DNA from: Sphaerisporangium sp039871875
Lineage (GTDB): Bacteria > Actinomycetota > Actinomycetes > Streptosporangiales > Streptosporangiaceae
Length of the DNA: 64,000 nucleotides
NCBI RefSeq assembly: GCF_039871875.1
Contig: NZ_JBDPMD010000031.1
Location: 1-64,000 of the forward strand
Direction: 5' to 3'
The notes beneath the pieces are model-generated. The model had not been told where the DNA came from. It saw only the letters and a list, made by a program, of their open reading frames with translations, and made no database searches. This document shows positions 7,761 to 14,483 of this stretch, one piece after another. Within the stretch, counting starts at the first letter, position 1; each line of letters starts with the position of its first letter. The translations under genes were made by a program, and so were the position numbers.

Positions 7761-7904
7761 ATGACGAACTCGGAACAGACCACGGTGCTGACCACCGGAG
7801 GCAACAAGAGGCTCGGCTCTGAGGCGGCCCGTCGGCTCGGGGAACAGGGCTGGACGATCTTCCTCGGCTCGCGCGACGAAGGGCGGGCGGCCGCCGATGA
7901 ATGA
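7761..7904 (+). pseudogene. N-terminal remnant of a short-chain dehydrogenase
   Basis: Forty-seven codons from ATG: MTNSEQTTVLTTGGNKRLG then SEAARRLGEQGWTIFLGSRDE and a stop. This is the beta1-alphaA-beta2 nucleotide-binding start of a classical SDR (TGGNKxLG in place of TGxxxGIG), cut off after the second strand; the catalytic Tyr-Lys part is absent downstream. SDR genes are common partners of ECF41 sigma factors. It probably decayed by deletion up to about 7905; a short functional peptide is less likely. Confidence 0.65.
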
Positions 7905-7973
7905 AGACGCCGGCGTATGGCAGGCCCCTTCAGCTCAACTCACCGAGAGCACTCGAACCGACAGGAGCATCAC

Positions 7974-9215
7974 ATGAAGCACCGTATCGTCGTCCTGGGC
8001 GCCGGCTATGCCGGGGTCTACGTGGCCGGGAACCTGGCCCGCCGGCTGTCCCCGGCGGACATCGAGATCGTCGTGGTCAACGCCGTTCCGGACTTCGTCG
8101 AGCGGCTGCGGCTGCACCAGCTCGCGGCCGGCCGGGACATCGAGCCTCAAAGACTCGCCGATGTCTTCGCGGGGACGCGGATACGGCTGCGCGTGGCCCG
8201 GGTCGTCGCCGTGGACCCCGAGCGCCGGGTCGTCGCCGTGGCCGACGGCGGCGAGCTCGGCTACGACACGCTTGTCTACGCGCTCGGCAGCCACGGTGAC
8301 GTCGAAGGTGTCCCCGGCGTGGCCGAGCACGCCTTCGACGTCGCCGCCCGGCCCTCGGCGCTGCGCCTGCGCGAGCGCCTGGACAGCCTGGACAGCCTGG
8401 GCAGACTGAGCGAGGGCGGGAGTGTGCTGGTCGTCGGCGATGGGTTGACCGGCATCGAGACCGCCACCGAGATCGCCGAATCGCGACCCGGCCTGGCGGT
8501 GACGCTGATCGCCCGCGGCGAGCTGGGCGCCCGGCTCTCTCCCGGTGCCCGCGTCCACCTGCGCCGGGCCTGCGACCGGCTGGGGGTCACCGTCCTGGAG
8601 CACACCAGCGTCGAAGCCGTCGAAGCGACGCGGGTGCTGTGCGCCGGCGGCACCGTCCTCGTGTCGGACGCGACCGTGTGGACGGCCGGGTTCGCGGTCG
8701 GCCCCATCGCCGCCGCCGGCGGACTGGAGGTCACCCGGGACGGCCGGATCGTCGTCGATCGCACCATGCGGTCGGTCTCGCACCCGAACGTCTACGCCGT
8801 CGGTGACAGCGTCTACGCCATCGGTGACAACGGCAGGCCGCTCCCGATGTCCTGCGCGTCGGCCGGCTACACCGGCGGGCAGGCGATGCACGCGATCGTG
8901 GGACGCCTGACCGGCCGCACGATCGTAAGGACCAGGCTGGTCCACACGTACAACCACATCAGTCTCGGCCGGCGGGACGGGATCTTGCAGATGGTCGACG
9001 ACCGAGGGCACGCGAAGCCGAAGCATGTGGGCGGCCGGAAAGCCGCGCGGGTCAAGGCGGGCATCCTCACGATGTCGCTGTGGGCGAACTCGCACCCGAC
9101 CTTCGGCCTGCCCAAGCGCAAGCGCCGCCTGGCCGCCGCGCCGGACGCGTCCGGGGAGAACGGGGCACGAGCCGCTGGGCCGGGCGCCGAAGGATCTGTC
9201 CGGACGGTCACGTAG
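7974..9215 (+). CDS. NDH-2-like FAD-dependent pyridine nucleotide-disulfide oxidoreductase
   Basis: A 413-residue two-dinucleotide-binding-domain flavoprotein: FAD site VVLGAGYAGVYVAGN (about residues 6-20), NAD(P)H site VLVVGDGLTGIETATEIAE (about 154-172), and the FAD-closing motif NVYAVGDS (about 276-283). No redox CxxC is visible, so it resembles type II NADH dehydrogenases. Electron acceptor unknown. ATG preceded by ACAGGAG. A SigJ-type promoter lies 220 bp upstream. A clear paralogue lies at 21346-22479 beside the second sigJ; the stretch RLRLHQLAAG and YDTLVYALGS are nearly shared. Confidence 0.88.
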   Translation: MKHRIVVLGAGYAGVYVAGNLARRLSPADIEIVVVNAVPDFVERLRLHQLAAGRDIEPQRLADVFAGTRIRLRVARVVAVDPERRVVAVADGGELGYDTLVYALGSHGDVEGVPGVAEHAFDVAARPSALRLRERLDSLDSLGRLSEGGSVLVVGDGLTGIETATEIAESRPGLAVTLIARGELGARLSPGARVHLRRACDRLGVTVLEHTSVEAVEATRVLCAGGTVLVSDATVWTAGFAVGPIAAAGGLEVTRDGRIVVDRTMRSVSHPNVYAVGDSVYAIGDNGRPLPMSCASAGYTGGQAMHAIVGRLTGRTIVRTRLVHTYNHISLGRRDGILQMVDDRGHAKPKHVGGRKAARVKAGILTMSLWANSHPTFGLPKRKRRLAAAPDASGENGARAAGPGAEGSVRTVT

Positions 9216-9257
9216 CCGCCTCGGGTGGTCCGGCAGCACCCTGCGCGGCTCCTGGCC

Positions 9258-10448
9258 TCACCGGTCGGATGACAGGTGGACACGCCGCTCGCCGGCGCCG
9301 GGGTCGGTGAAGGCGAGCAGGCGGGTGGCCTCGGCCTCGATGGTGTCGTGGGTGGACGGGGGCAGCGGGCGCAGCGGCTCGACGGTCAGGGTGACGGCGC
9401 CGCCGGTGCGGGTGCGGGTCCAGGTGGCGGCCACCGTGCCGTCCACCAGGACGGTGGCGGCCACCGCGTCGCCGACGCAGACGCGGCGGCGGATCTCGTC
9501 GGTCATCATGCGGGTGCGGTCGGCGTAGGCGAGCAGAGGCGCGTCGAACTCCGGGAGGAAACGCACCGGGGCCGGGGTGCCGGGGTCGGGCAGCGGGGCG
9601 TCGGGCAGGTCGAACAGTTCGCGGCCGGACTCGTCGGCGTAGGTGCGCAGTTCGGGGCGCATCCGGTCGAACACCTCGGGCAGGCCGCTCAGGCCGGACC
9701 AGGCACGGGCGTCGGCCACGCTCGCCGGGCCGAACGCCGCCAGGTATCGCCGCACGAGAAGCCGCAGGTCGCCCTCCGTGGGGTCCGGACGCACCCCGGT
9801 CCACGCGGCGCAGGCGTACGGCGTCGCGCCCCGGACGTTCCACGTGCCGCTCGGCGCCGGGTGCACCACGGGCATCAGGTACTGCACGCTCCAGCCGAGC
9901 GCGCCCGCGTCCGCGCCGGGGCGCCGCCGGGCGAGCAGCCGCCCGAGGTCGGGCCGGGTGATCACCGTGCCCCCGGCGAGCAGCTCCGCCGCCTCGGCGA
10001 CCAGCGCGTCCAGGTCGACGCCCGCGGTGCGGGAGCCGAACGCGTTGCGCTGCACGCGGCGCAGCAGCGGGCCGAGCGCCGGGCGGACCAGGCGGAAGTC
10101 CGGCACCGTCACGATGTGCTGGGTGGCGCGCATCAGGGGCGAGCGCACCAGCGACCGGTCCTCGACGGCGGCGGTCAGGTCGCCGATCGTGAACCGTTCG
10201 AGCCTGCTCCACAACGCCAGGTACGGCACGTTGGGGGCCTGGGCGTTGAGGCCGAGGAGCCGCTCCACGGCGGTGAGGACGGGCAGGTCCGCACGGCGCA
10301 GCAGGAGCTGGCGTTCCAGCACGGCGCGGTTGAGCTCCCGCGTGCTCAGCACCCGCGCGGCCGGGCGGGCGCTCACGTCGGCGGGCCTACCCGCGGGACT
10401 TCTGGTGGCCGTCGCGCGGCCCTGCGCCGAGGTCGTCATACCGGCCAC
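9258..10448 (-). CDS. Winged-helix DNA-binding protein, AlkZ-like family (second paralogue)
   Basis: A 396-residue HTH_42/AlkZ-family protein, paralogous to that at 3178-4314: VLSTRELNRAVLERQLLLRR then LGLNAQAPNVPYLALWSRL. The first Gln of the catalytic QxQ is replaced by Asn (N-A-Q), so glycosylase activity is doubtful and a regulatory or divergent repair role is possible. The first 35 residues are basic and low-complexity; the start could be the ATG at 10448 or the one three codons later. It follows the acetyltransferase gene by 12 bp on the same strand, with an inverted repeat over the junction. Confidence 0.8.
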   Translation of the reverse strand: MAGMTTSAQGRATATRSPAGRPADVSARPAARVLSTRELNRAVLERQLLLRRADLPVLTAVERLLGLNAQAPNVPYLALWSRLERFTIGDLTAAVEDRSLVRSPLMRATQHIVTVPDFRLVRPALGPLLRRVQRNAFGSRTAGVDLDALVAEAAELLAGGTVITRPDLGRLLARRRPGADAGALGWSVQYLMPVVHPAPSGTWNVRGATPYACAAWTGVRPDPTEGDLRLLVRRYLAAFGPASVADARAWSGLSGLPEVFDRMRPELRTYADESGRELFDLPDAPLPDPGTPAPVRFLPEFDAPLLAYADRTRMMTDEIRRRVCVGDAVAATVLVDGTVAATWTRTRTGGAVTLTVEPLRPLPPSTHDTIEAEATRLLAFTDPGAGERRVHLSSDR

Positions 10449-10458
10449 GCTAGGGGTG

Positions 10459-10483
10459 ATTCAGGACGTTTTCTGTCCTGAAT
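10459..10483 (-). promoter_or_regulatory. Perfect 9-bp inverted repeat at acetyltransferase/winged-helix junction
   Basis: ATTCAGGAC (10459-10467) and GTCCTGAAT (10475-10483) flank a 7-nt loop. The repeat covers the last codons and stop of the acetyltransferase gene and ends 11 bp before the next gene's start. It could be an attenuating hairpin or an operator for the winged-helix protein. Confidence 0.45.
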
Positions 10484-10985
10484 GTGCCTGCTTCTGGATG
10501 GCGAACGAGATCCAGACGTCGGGTGGCAGGTCCGGCCTTCCGGGCACGGGCCGGCGTTCCTCGCGCCACGCGCGGCCGGCGGCGCCGGCGGCCACCCGGC
10601 GCCAGAAACGCACCGCGGCGAGGTTGTCGTCCTGGAAGGCGACCTCCCACGCGCCCGGGTGCCGGGCGAGGACGTCCAGGGACGCGCGCAGCCCGATGCC
10701 GGCTCGCCGCGCGCCGCGCGTGACGAAGAAGCTGTTGAGTACACGGGTCCGGCCGGCCAGGCCGCGGACGAAGGCGAAACCGACGGGGCGCTCGCCGCTC
10801 GTCACCAGATAGGGCGCCCAGTCGGCATCGGTGAACGCCGCGTGGAGCCGCTCGCTGCGGAAGGTGCCGTCCGGGTTGGGCAGGACGCCACGGAACTCGG
10901 ACAGGTCGTGGCGGAACATCAGCCAGAGACGCTCGACGACCGGGCGATCGGCGTTCCGTGCGAGGCGTACACATATGTCGGACAT
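10461..10985 (-). CDS. GNAT family N-acetyltransferase
   Basis: A 174-residue GNAT protein: VRLARNADRPVVERLWLMFRHDL at the N-terminus, GERPVGFAFVRGL (beta4), LNSFFVTRGARRAGIGLRASLDVLA with the RRAGIG acetyl-CoA pyrophosphate loop, and EVAFQDDNLAAVRFWRRVA. Typical of ribosomal-protein or small-molecule acetyltransferases of unknown substrate. Transcribed toward and probably with the winged-helix gene. Confidence 0.87.
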   Translation of the reverse strand: MSDICVRLARNADRPVVERLWLMFRHDLSEFRGVLPNPDGTFRSERLHAAFTDADWAPYLVTSGERPVGFAFVRGLAGRTRVLNSFFVTRGARRAGIGLRASLDVLARHPGAWEVAFQDDNLAAVRFWRRVAAGAAGRAWREERRPVPGRPDLPPDVWISFAIQKQAHSGQKTS

Positions 10986-11016
10986 GAATCTCCTTGATGG
11001 GTCCGGCCGCGGCGCT

Positions 11017-11211
11017 TCATTGATCGTCGAGAAAGACCTCTTCGATCTTCAGGTTGAACAGCTTGGCGAGACGGAAGGCGACGGGAAGGCTCGGGTCGAA
11101 CTTCTCCGTCTCGATCGCGTTGATCGTCTGCCGTGACACGCCGATACGCTGTGCCAGGTCAGCCTGTGTCCAGGAGCGTTCGGCCCGAAGGTCCCTGATG
11201 CGGTTCTTCAT
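11017..11211 (-). CDS. Small XRE-family HTH regulator
   Basis: A 64-residue protein that is almost only a Cro/C1-type HTH: IRDLRAERSWTQADLAQRIGVSRQTINAIETEKFDPSLPVAFRLAKLF, followed by the IEEVF motif usual in the small YgzD-like group that travels with a membrane protein. ATG overlaps the stop of the membrane-protein gene by 4 bp (ATGA), so it is translationally coupled. It is the likely ligand of the two palindromes at 11651-11709 and thus autoregulatory. Confidence 0.92.
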   Translation of the reverse strand: MKNRIRDLRAERSWTQADLAQRIGVSRQTINAIETEKFDPSLPVAFRLAKLFNLKIEEVFLDDQ

Positions 11212-11627
11212 CGGTATCTGATCTTGCCGGCGATGACGGCGACGACGTAGACGACTCCCATGAGCGCGGGCAGGACGGCGACATCGACGTCGTGGACGAC
11301 GAGGTCGGCGGCGTTCGCGACGACGTAGGTGAATCCGCCGACCCACCCCGCTCCGAGGGTGATCGCCAGCGCGTCCTGCATGATCTTCCGCTGCAGTTCG
11401 TCTTGTCCTCGGAGAAAGCGCGCGAAGGCGACTATCCATCCGATGCCGACGACAAGATTGGCGGTGACCGCGGCCCAGCTCGCCACCGGTTGCCGCGAAT
11501 CCCACAAGAGGCCGGGACCGAACCTGGCCAAGGCGAGGGTCGCCACCCAGGCGAGTGTCCAGATCACGAGGCGGACGGTTGTCTCGATCGAGTCCCGATA
11601 GGCGCCGGTCTCGTCGTGTGCTTGCAC
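11208..11627 (-). CDS. Four-helix membrane protein paired with XRE regulator
   Basis: A 139-residue integral membrane protein with four predicted helices (about 16-35, 48-66, 83-103, 112-131) and a conserved-looking cytoplasmic stretch RGQDELQRKIMQDALAITLG between helices 2 and 3, as seen in membrane partners of small XRE regulators. The GTG at 11627 is chosen because GGAAGG lies 8 bp upstream; starting at the GTG at 11669 would place the start codon inside the operator. Function unknown; possibly a membrane sensor or target of the co-transcribed repressor. Confidence 0.82.
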   Translation of the reverse strand: MQAHDETGAYRDSIETTVRLVIWTLAWVATLALARFGPGLLWDSRQPVASWAAVTANLVVGIGWIVAFARFLRGQDELQRKIMQDALAITLGAGWVGGFTYVVANAADLVVHDVDVAVLPALMGVVYVVAVIAGKIRYR

Positions 11628-11650
11628 GGGTTGCCCTTCCTGTGGCGGGA

Positions 11651-11709
11651 AGTCAAGTACACTTGACACGCTAGGAGGTGCCGGGCCGTGATGTCAAGTA
11701 CACATGACA
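11651..11709 (-). promoter_or_regulatory. Promoter with two XRE operators
   Basis: GTCAAGT-AC-ACTTGAC (11652-11667) is a 7-bp-arm palindrome, and a second copy with one decayed arm, TGTCAAGTACACATGACA, is at 11692-11709; centres are 41 bp apart, about four turns. On the minus strand the second copy contains TTGACA (-35), followed after 18 bp by TAGCGT (-10) and then the first copy at the transcription start. Repression at both elements is expected. Confidence 0.75.
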
Positions 11710-11765
11710 CCGACCGGCCCGACCCCGGTGCGGCACGGGACCGCCGTCAGCCGATCTGCGCGCAC

Positions 11766-11880
11766 GAAAAAAGCCTCCTCGGCGCATGGGAGCCATGCCG
11801 AGAAGGCTTGAGACGCCTGTCCGGGGACAGGGAGACACTGTCTGGATCAATCATCTCATGGCACGACCCCATGCTGGAAC
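11766..11880 (-). ncRNA. Candidate structured RNA ending in a strong intrinsic terminator
   Basis: On the minus strand AAGCCTTCTCGGC (11809-11797) pairs with GCCGAGGAGGCTT (11783-11771), one mismatch, and is followed by a run of six T: a textbook terminator. The apical part pairs further (GCATGG/CCATGC). Upstream on the same strand are a CCTGTCC/GGACAGG hairpin (11816-11831) and a long-range GCCATG/CATGGC pairing. No minus-strand gene feeds this terminator, so a small RNA is possible. No promoter was identified. Confidence 0.35.
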
Positions 11881-11927
11881 GGTGGTGTGGCTCCCCGCGC
11901 CCCCGGCGGACGGGTGATGATGAGGCC

Positions 11928-12302
11928 ATGGCGGGACGCGGGGGGAAAGCGGCGATCTGGGCGGGCGGCGTGCTGTTCGCGGGGGCCGTGGTGGCGATGG
12001 GGGTCTACTTCGCCCGGGTCGGGCTGGAGAACGCCGACCGCACCGCCAGCGTGGTCGGCGCCTTCGTCGGCGTCGCCGGCCTCGCCGTCACCCTGTACGC
12101 CCTGGTCAACGGGTCTCGTACGCCGGCGCCTCCCCCGCCGGACGCCGAGGACGGCCACGGTGCCACGTACAACACCGTCAAGGACGGCACCGTGCACGGG
12201 CCGGTCATCCAGGGCCGCGACTTCCACGGTGACATCACGCTGGGCCCGGTCCCGCCGCGACCGGAGGAGCCGCCTCCCGGCGGGCGGGGCACCGTCCGGT
12301 AG
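11928..12302 (+). CDS. Small membrane-anchored hypothetical protein with HGPVIQGRDFHG motif
   Basis: A 124-residue protein. Residues about 7-27 and 42-60 are hydrophobic helices (AAIWAGGVLFAGAVVAMGVYF; VVGAFVGVAGLAVTLYAL), then a Pro-rich linker and a C-terminal polar tail with TYNTVKDGTVHGPVIQGRDF, and a Pro-rich end. Tails of the kind N-x-V-x-x-G-T-x-x-G-P-V-I-Q-G-R-D recur in actinobacterial hypothetical proteins, often near signalling NTPases; this is recollection, not a search. ATG at 11928 has a close GAGG. It lies between a candidate small RNA and the ribosomal protection gene. Function unknown. Confidence 0.7.
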   Translation: MAGRGGKAAIWAGGVLFAGAVVAMGVYFARVGLENADRTASVVGAFVGVAGLAVTLYALVNGSRTPAPPPPDAEDGHGATYNTVKDGTVHGPVIQGRDFHGDITLGPVPPRPEEPPPGGRGTVR

Positions 12303-12339
12303 GAGCCGGCGCCACGCCGGTGGGCGGGCGGTAAATCGG

Positions 12340-12369
12340 TTGCCCGCGAGAATCATGGTCTGCTGTACT
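12340..12369 (+). promoter_or_regulatory. Candidate promoter for leader ORF and ribosomal protection gene
   Basis: TTGCCC (12340-12345), 18-bp spacer, TGTACT (12364-12369). It is followed about 30 bp later by a strong Shine-Dalgarno (GGGAGAAG) and the leader ATG at 12406. Confidence 0.5.
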
Positions 12370-12405
12370 CGCCGGCGAACGTACCGGTCTACCCAGGGAG
12401 AAGAA

Positions 12406-12516
12406 ATGCGCGCTACGTCCATGTCCCTCGGAAAGGAATTCACCTCCGTCGTGAAGGACATGACGTTCGTTGCGTACTTTGAACCTGGGAATCCTGGCGC
12501 ATGTCGACGCCGGTAA
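12406..12516 (+). CDS. Leader peptide overlapping the start of the ribosomal protection gene
   Basis: Thirty-six codons: MRATSMSLGKEFTSVV then KDMTFVAYFEPGNPGACRRR and stop. It has the best Shine-Dalgarno in the region (GGGAGAAGAA directly before ATG), whereas the downstream GTPase gene begins with TTG at 12470 in a different frame, inside this ORF, with a weak site. Its stop is 47 nt into the GTPase gene. This arrangement suggests translational coupling or drug-sensitive attenuation, as with leader peptides of tet(M)-type and other ribosome-targeting resistance genes. Not proven to be translated. Confidence 0.5.
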   Translation: MRATSMSLGKEFTSVVKDMTFVAYFEPGNPGACRRR

Positions 12517-14455
12517 GACAAGCCTGACCGAGCGGCTGCTCTTCGCCGCCGGCGTCATCGACGAGGTCGGCAGCGTGGACGCCGGCAGCACGCGCACCGA
12601 CTCGCTGGAGCTGGAACGGCGGCGCGGCATCACCATCAAGTCCGCGGTCGTGTCGTTCGTCGTGGGCGGCGACGTCACGGTCAATCTGATCGACACCCCT
12701 GGTCACCCCGACTTCATCGCCGAGGTGGAGCGGGTGCTGAGCGTGCTCGACGGCGCGGTGCTGGTGGTGTCGGCCGTGGAGGGGGTGCAGGCGCAGACCC
12801 GCGTGCTGATGCGGACGCTGCGGCGGCTGGGCATCCCGACTCTGATCTTCGTCAACAAGATCGACCGGGCAGGCGCGGACTATGAGCGTGTTTTTCAGCA
12901 GACATCGGAAAAACTAACCCCGGCGGTCGTCTCAATGGGCGCGGTGCGCGCCCCGGGCACCCGCGACGCGGATTTCACCCGCCACACCGCGGACGATCCC
13001 CGGTTCGTCACCCGATTGATCGACCTGCTTTCCCTGCATGACGAGGAGTTCATGGCCCTGTGCCTGGACGACCCGGCCGCGGTGCCCCCTGAGCGTGTGC
13101 GCGCGGAGCTGGTGGCGCAGAGCGGACGGGTGCTCGCGCATCCGGTGTTCGCCGGGTCGGCGATCACCGGGGCGGGGGTGGAGGCGCTGATCGCCGGGAT
13201 CAGGGAGCTGCTGCCCGCGGAGAAAGGCGACGACGCCGGCCCGGCGTCCGGCACCGTCTTCAAGATCGAGCGAGGCCCGGCCGGGGAGAAGATCGCCTAC
13301 GTGCGGGTGTTCTCCGGGACGCTGCGCGTGCGGGACCGGCTGTGGCCCGGCGGCAAGGAGGGCAGGGTCACCGCGATCAGCGTGTTCGAGGACGGCTCGG
13401 ACGTGCGGCGCGCGTCGGCCGGCGCGGGCCGGATCGCCCGGGTGTGGGGCCTCGGCGAGGCGCGGATCGGCGACCACATCGGCACGCCGCCCGCCACCGC
13501 CGCTGAGCACCACTTCGCGCCGCCCACCCTGGAGACCGTCGTGGTGCCGTGCCGCCCCGCCGACCGGGCGGCGCTGCACGCCGCGCTGACCCAGCTCGCC
13601 GAGCAGGACCCGCTGATCGACCTGCGGCAGGACGACGTCCGGCAGGAGGTGTCGGTCTCCCTGTACGGGGAGGTGCAGAAGGAGGTCATCCAGTCCACGC
13701 TGGCCGGCGACTACGCCCTGGACGTCACCTTCCACGAGACCACCACCATCTGCGTCGAGCGTCCCGTGGGCGGCGGCGCGGCGGTGGAGATCATCGACAG
13801 GGACCCCAACCCGTTCCTCGCCACGGTCGGGCTGCGCGTGGAGCCGGGGCCGCCGGGCAGCGGGGTGCGGTTCGGGCTGGAGGTCGAGCTCGGGTCGCTG
13901 CCGCACGCGTTCATGCGCACGGTCGAGGAGACCGTACGGGAGACGCTGCGCCAAGGGCTGCACGGGTGGGAGGTCGTCGACTGCGTGGTCACCATGACGC
14001 ACTCGGGCTACTGGCCGCGGCAGAGCCACTCCTGGGCCGTCTTCGACAAGACCATGTCCAGCACCGCCGGCGACTTCCGCAACCTCACCCCGCTGGTGGT
14101 GATGGAGGCGCTGCGGCAGGCGGGCACCGCGGTGTACGAGCCGATGCACCGGTTCCGCCTGGAGATCCCGGCCGGCGCCCTCGGCGCGGTGCTGCCGGAG
14201 TTGTCACGTCTGTGTGCGGTGCCGCGCTCGTCGTCCACCAACGGCCCGGTGTCGGTGGTGGAGGGCGAGATCCCGGCGGCGCGGGTGCACGGCCTGGAGC
14301 TGCGGCTGCCCGGCCTGACCAGCGGCGAGGCCGCACTGGAGTGCGTCTTCGACGGCTACCGGCGGGTGCGCGGCGAGGTGCCGTCCCGGCCGCGGTCGGA
14401 CCTCGACCCGCTGGACCGGGAGGCTTACCTGCTCCGGGTACGGCGGCGGATTTGA
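12470..14455 (+). CDS. Tetracycline resistance ribosomal protection protein, Otr(A)/Tet(M)-type GTPase
   Basis: A 661-residue EF-G-like GTPase that would dislodge tetracycline from the ribosomal A site. G1 is AHVDAGKTS (residues 10-18), G2 RGITI (52-56), G3 DTPGH (75-79), G4 NKID (129-132). The remaining domains II-V match Otr(A) closely in order: LRQDDVRQEVSVSLYGEVQKE, LGSLPHAFMRTVEETV, QGLHGWEVVDCVVTMTHSGY and the C-terminal YLLRVRRRI. Start is TTG (LRTLNLGILAHVDAGKT), inside a leader ORF. A low-GC patch with rare codons occurs at about 12880-12920. Streptomycete relatives confer self-resistance, but no tetracycline cluster is visible here. Followed by a merR gene after 28 bp. Confidence 0.9.
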   Translation: MRTLNLGILAHVDAGKTSLTERLLFAAGVIDEVGSVDAGSTRTDSLELERRRGITIKSAVVSFVVGGDVTVNLIDTPGHPDFIAEVERVLSVLDGAVLVVSAVEGVQAQTRVLMRTLRRLGIPTLIFVNKIDRAGADYERVFQQTSEKLTPAVVSMGAVRAPGTRDADFTRHTADDPRFVTRLIDLLSLHDEEFMALCLDDPAAVPPERVRAELVAQSGRVLAHPVFAGSAITGAGVEALIAGIRELLPAEKGDDAGPASGTVFKIERGPAGEKIAYVRVFSGTLRVRDRLWPGGKEGRVTAISVFEDGSDVRRASAGAGRIARVWGLGEARIGDHIGTPPATAAEHHFAPPTLETVVVPCRPADRAALHAALTQLAEQDPLIDLRQDDVRQEVSVSLYGEVQKEVIQSTLAGDYALDVTFHETTTICVERPVGGGAAVEIIDRDPNPFLATVGLRVEPGPPGSGVRFGLEVELGSLPHAFMRTVEETVRETLRQGLHGWEVVDCVVTMTHSGYWPRQSHSWAVFDKTMSSTAGDFRNLTPLVVMEALRQAGTAVYEPMHRFRLEIPAGALGAVLPELSRLCAVPRSSSTNGPVSVVEGEIPAARVHGLELRLPGLTSGEAALECVFDGYRRVRGEVPSRPRSDLDPLDREAYLLRVRRRI

Positions 14456-14475
14456 CCTTCGAGCCGCTCGAAGGT
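14455..14475. promoter_or_regulatory. Perfect MerR-like palindrome between GTPase and merR genes
   Basis: ACCTTCGAG-CCG-CTCGAAGGT: 9-bp arms, 3-bp spacer, overlapping the GTPase stop and supplying the AAGGT Shine-Dalgarno of merR. The outer ACCTTC...GAAGGT resembles operators of MerR-family regulators. It may be the operator of the following MerR protein or an intercistronic hairpin. Confidence 0.6.
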
Positions 14476-14483
14476 GCACAGTC

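Noticed and set aside
11687..11929. Upstream extension of the small membrane protein (11928) to an ATG at 11688
   Set aside because: The extension would run through the XRE operator and the terminator-like hairpin and has no coding character.
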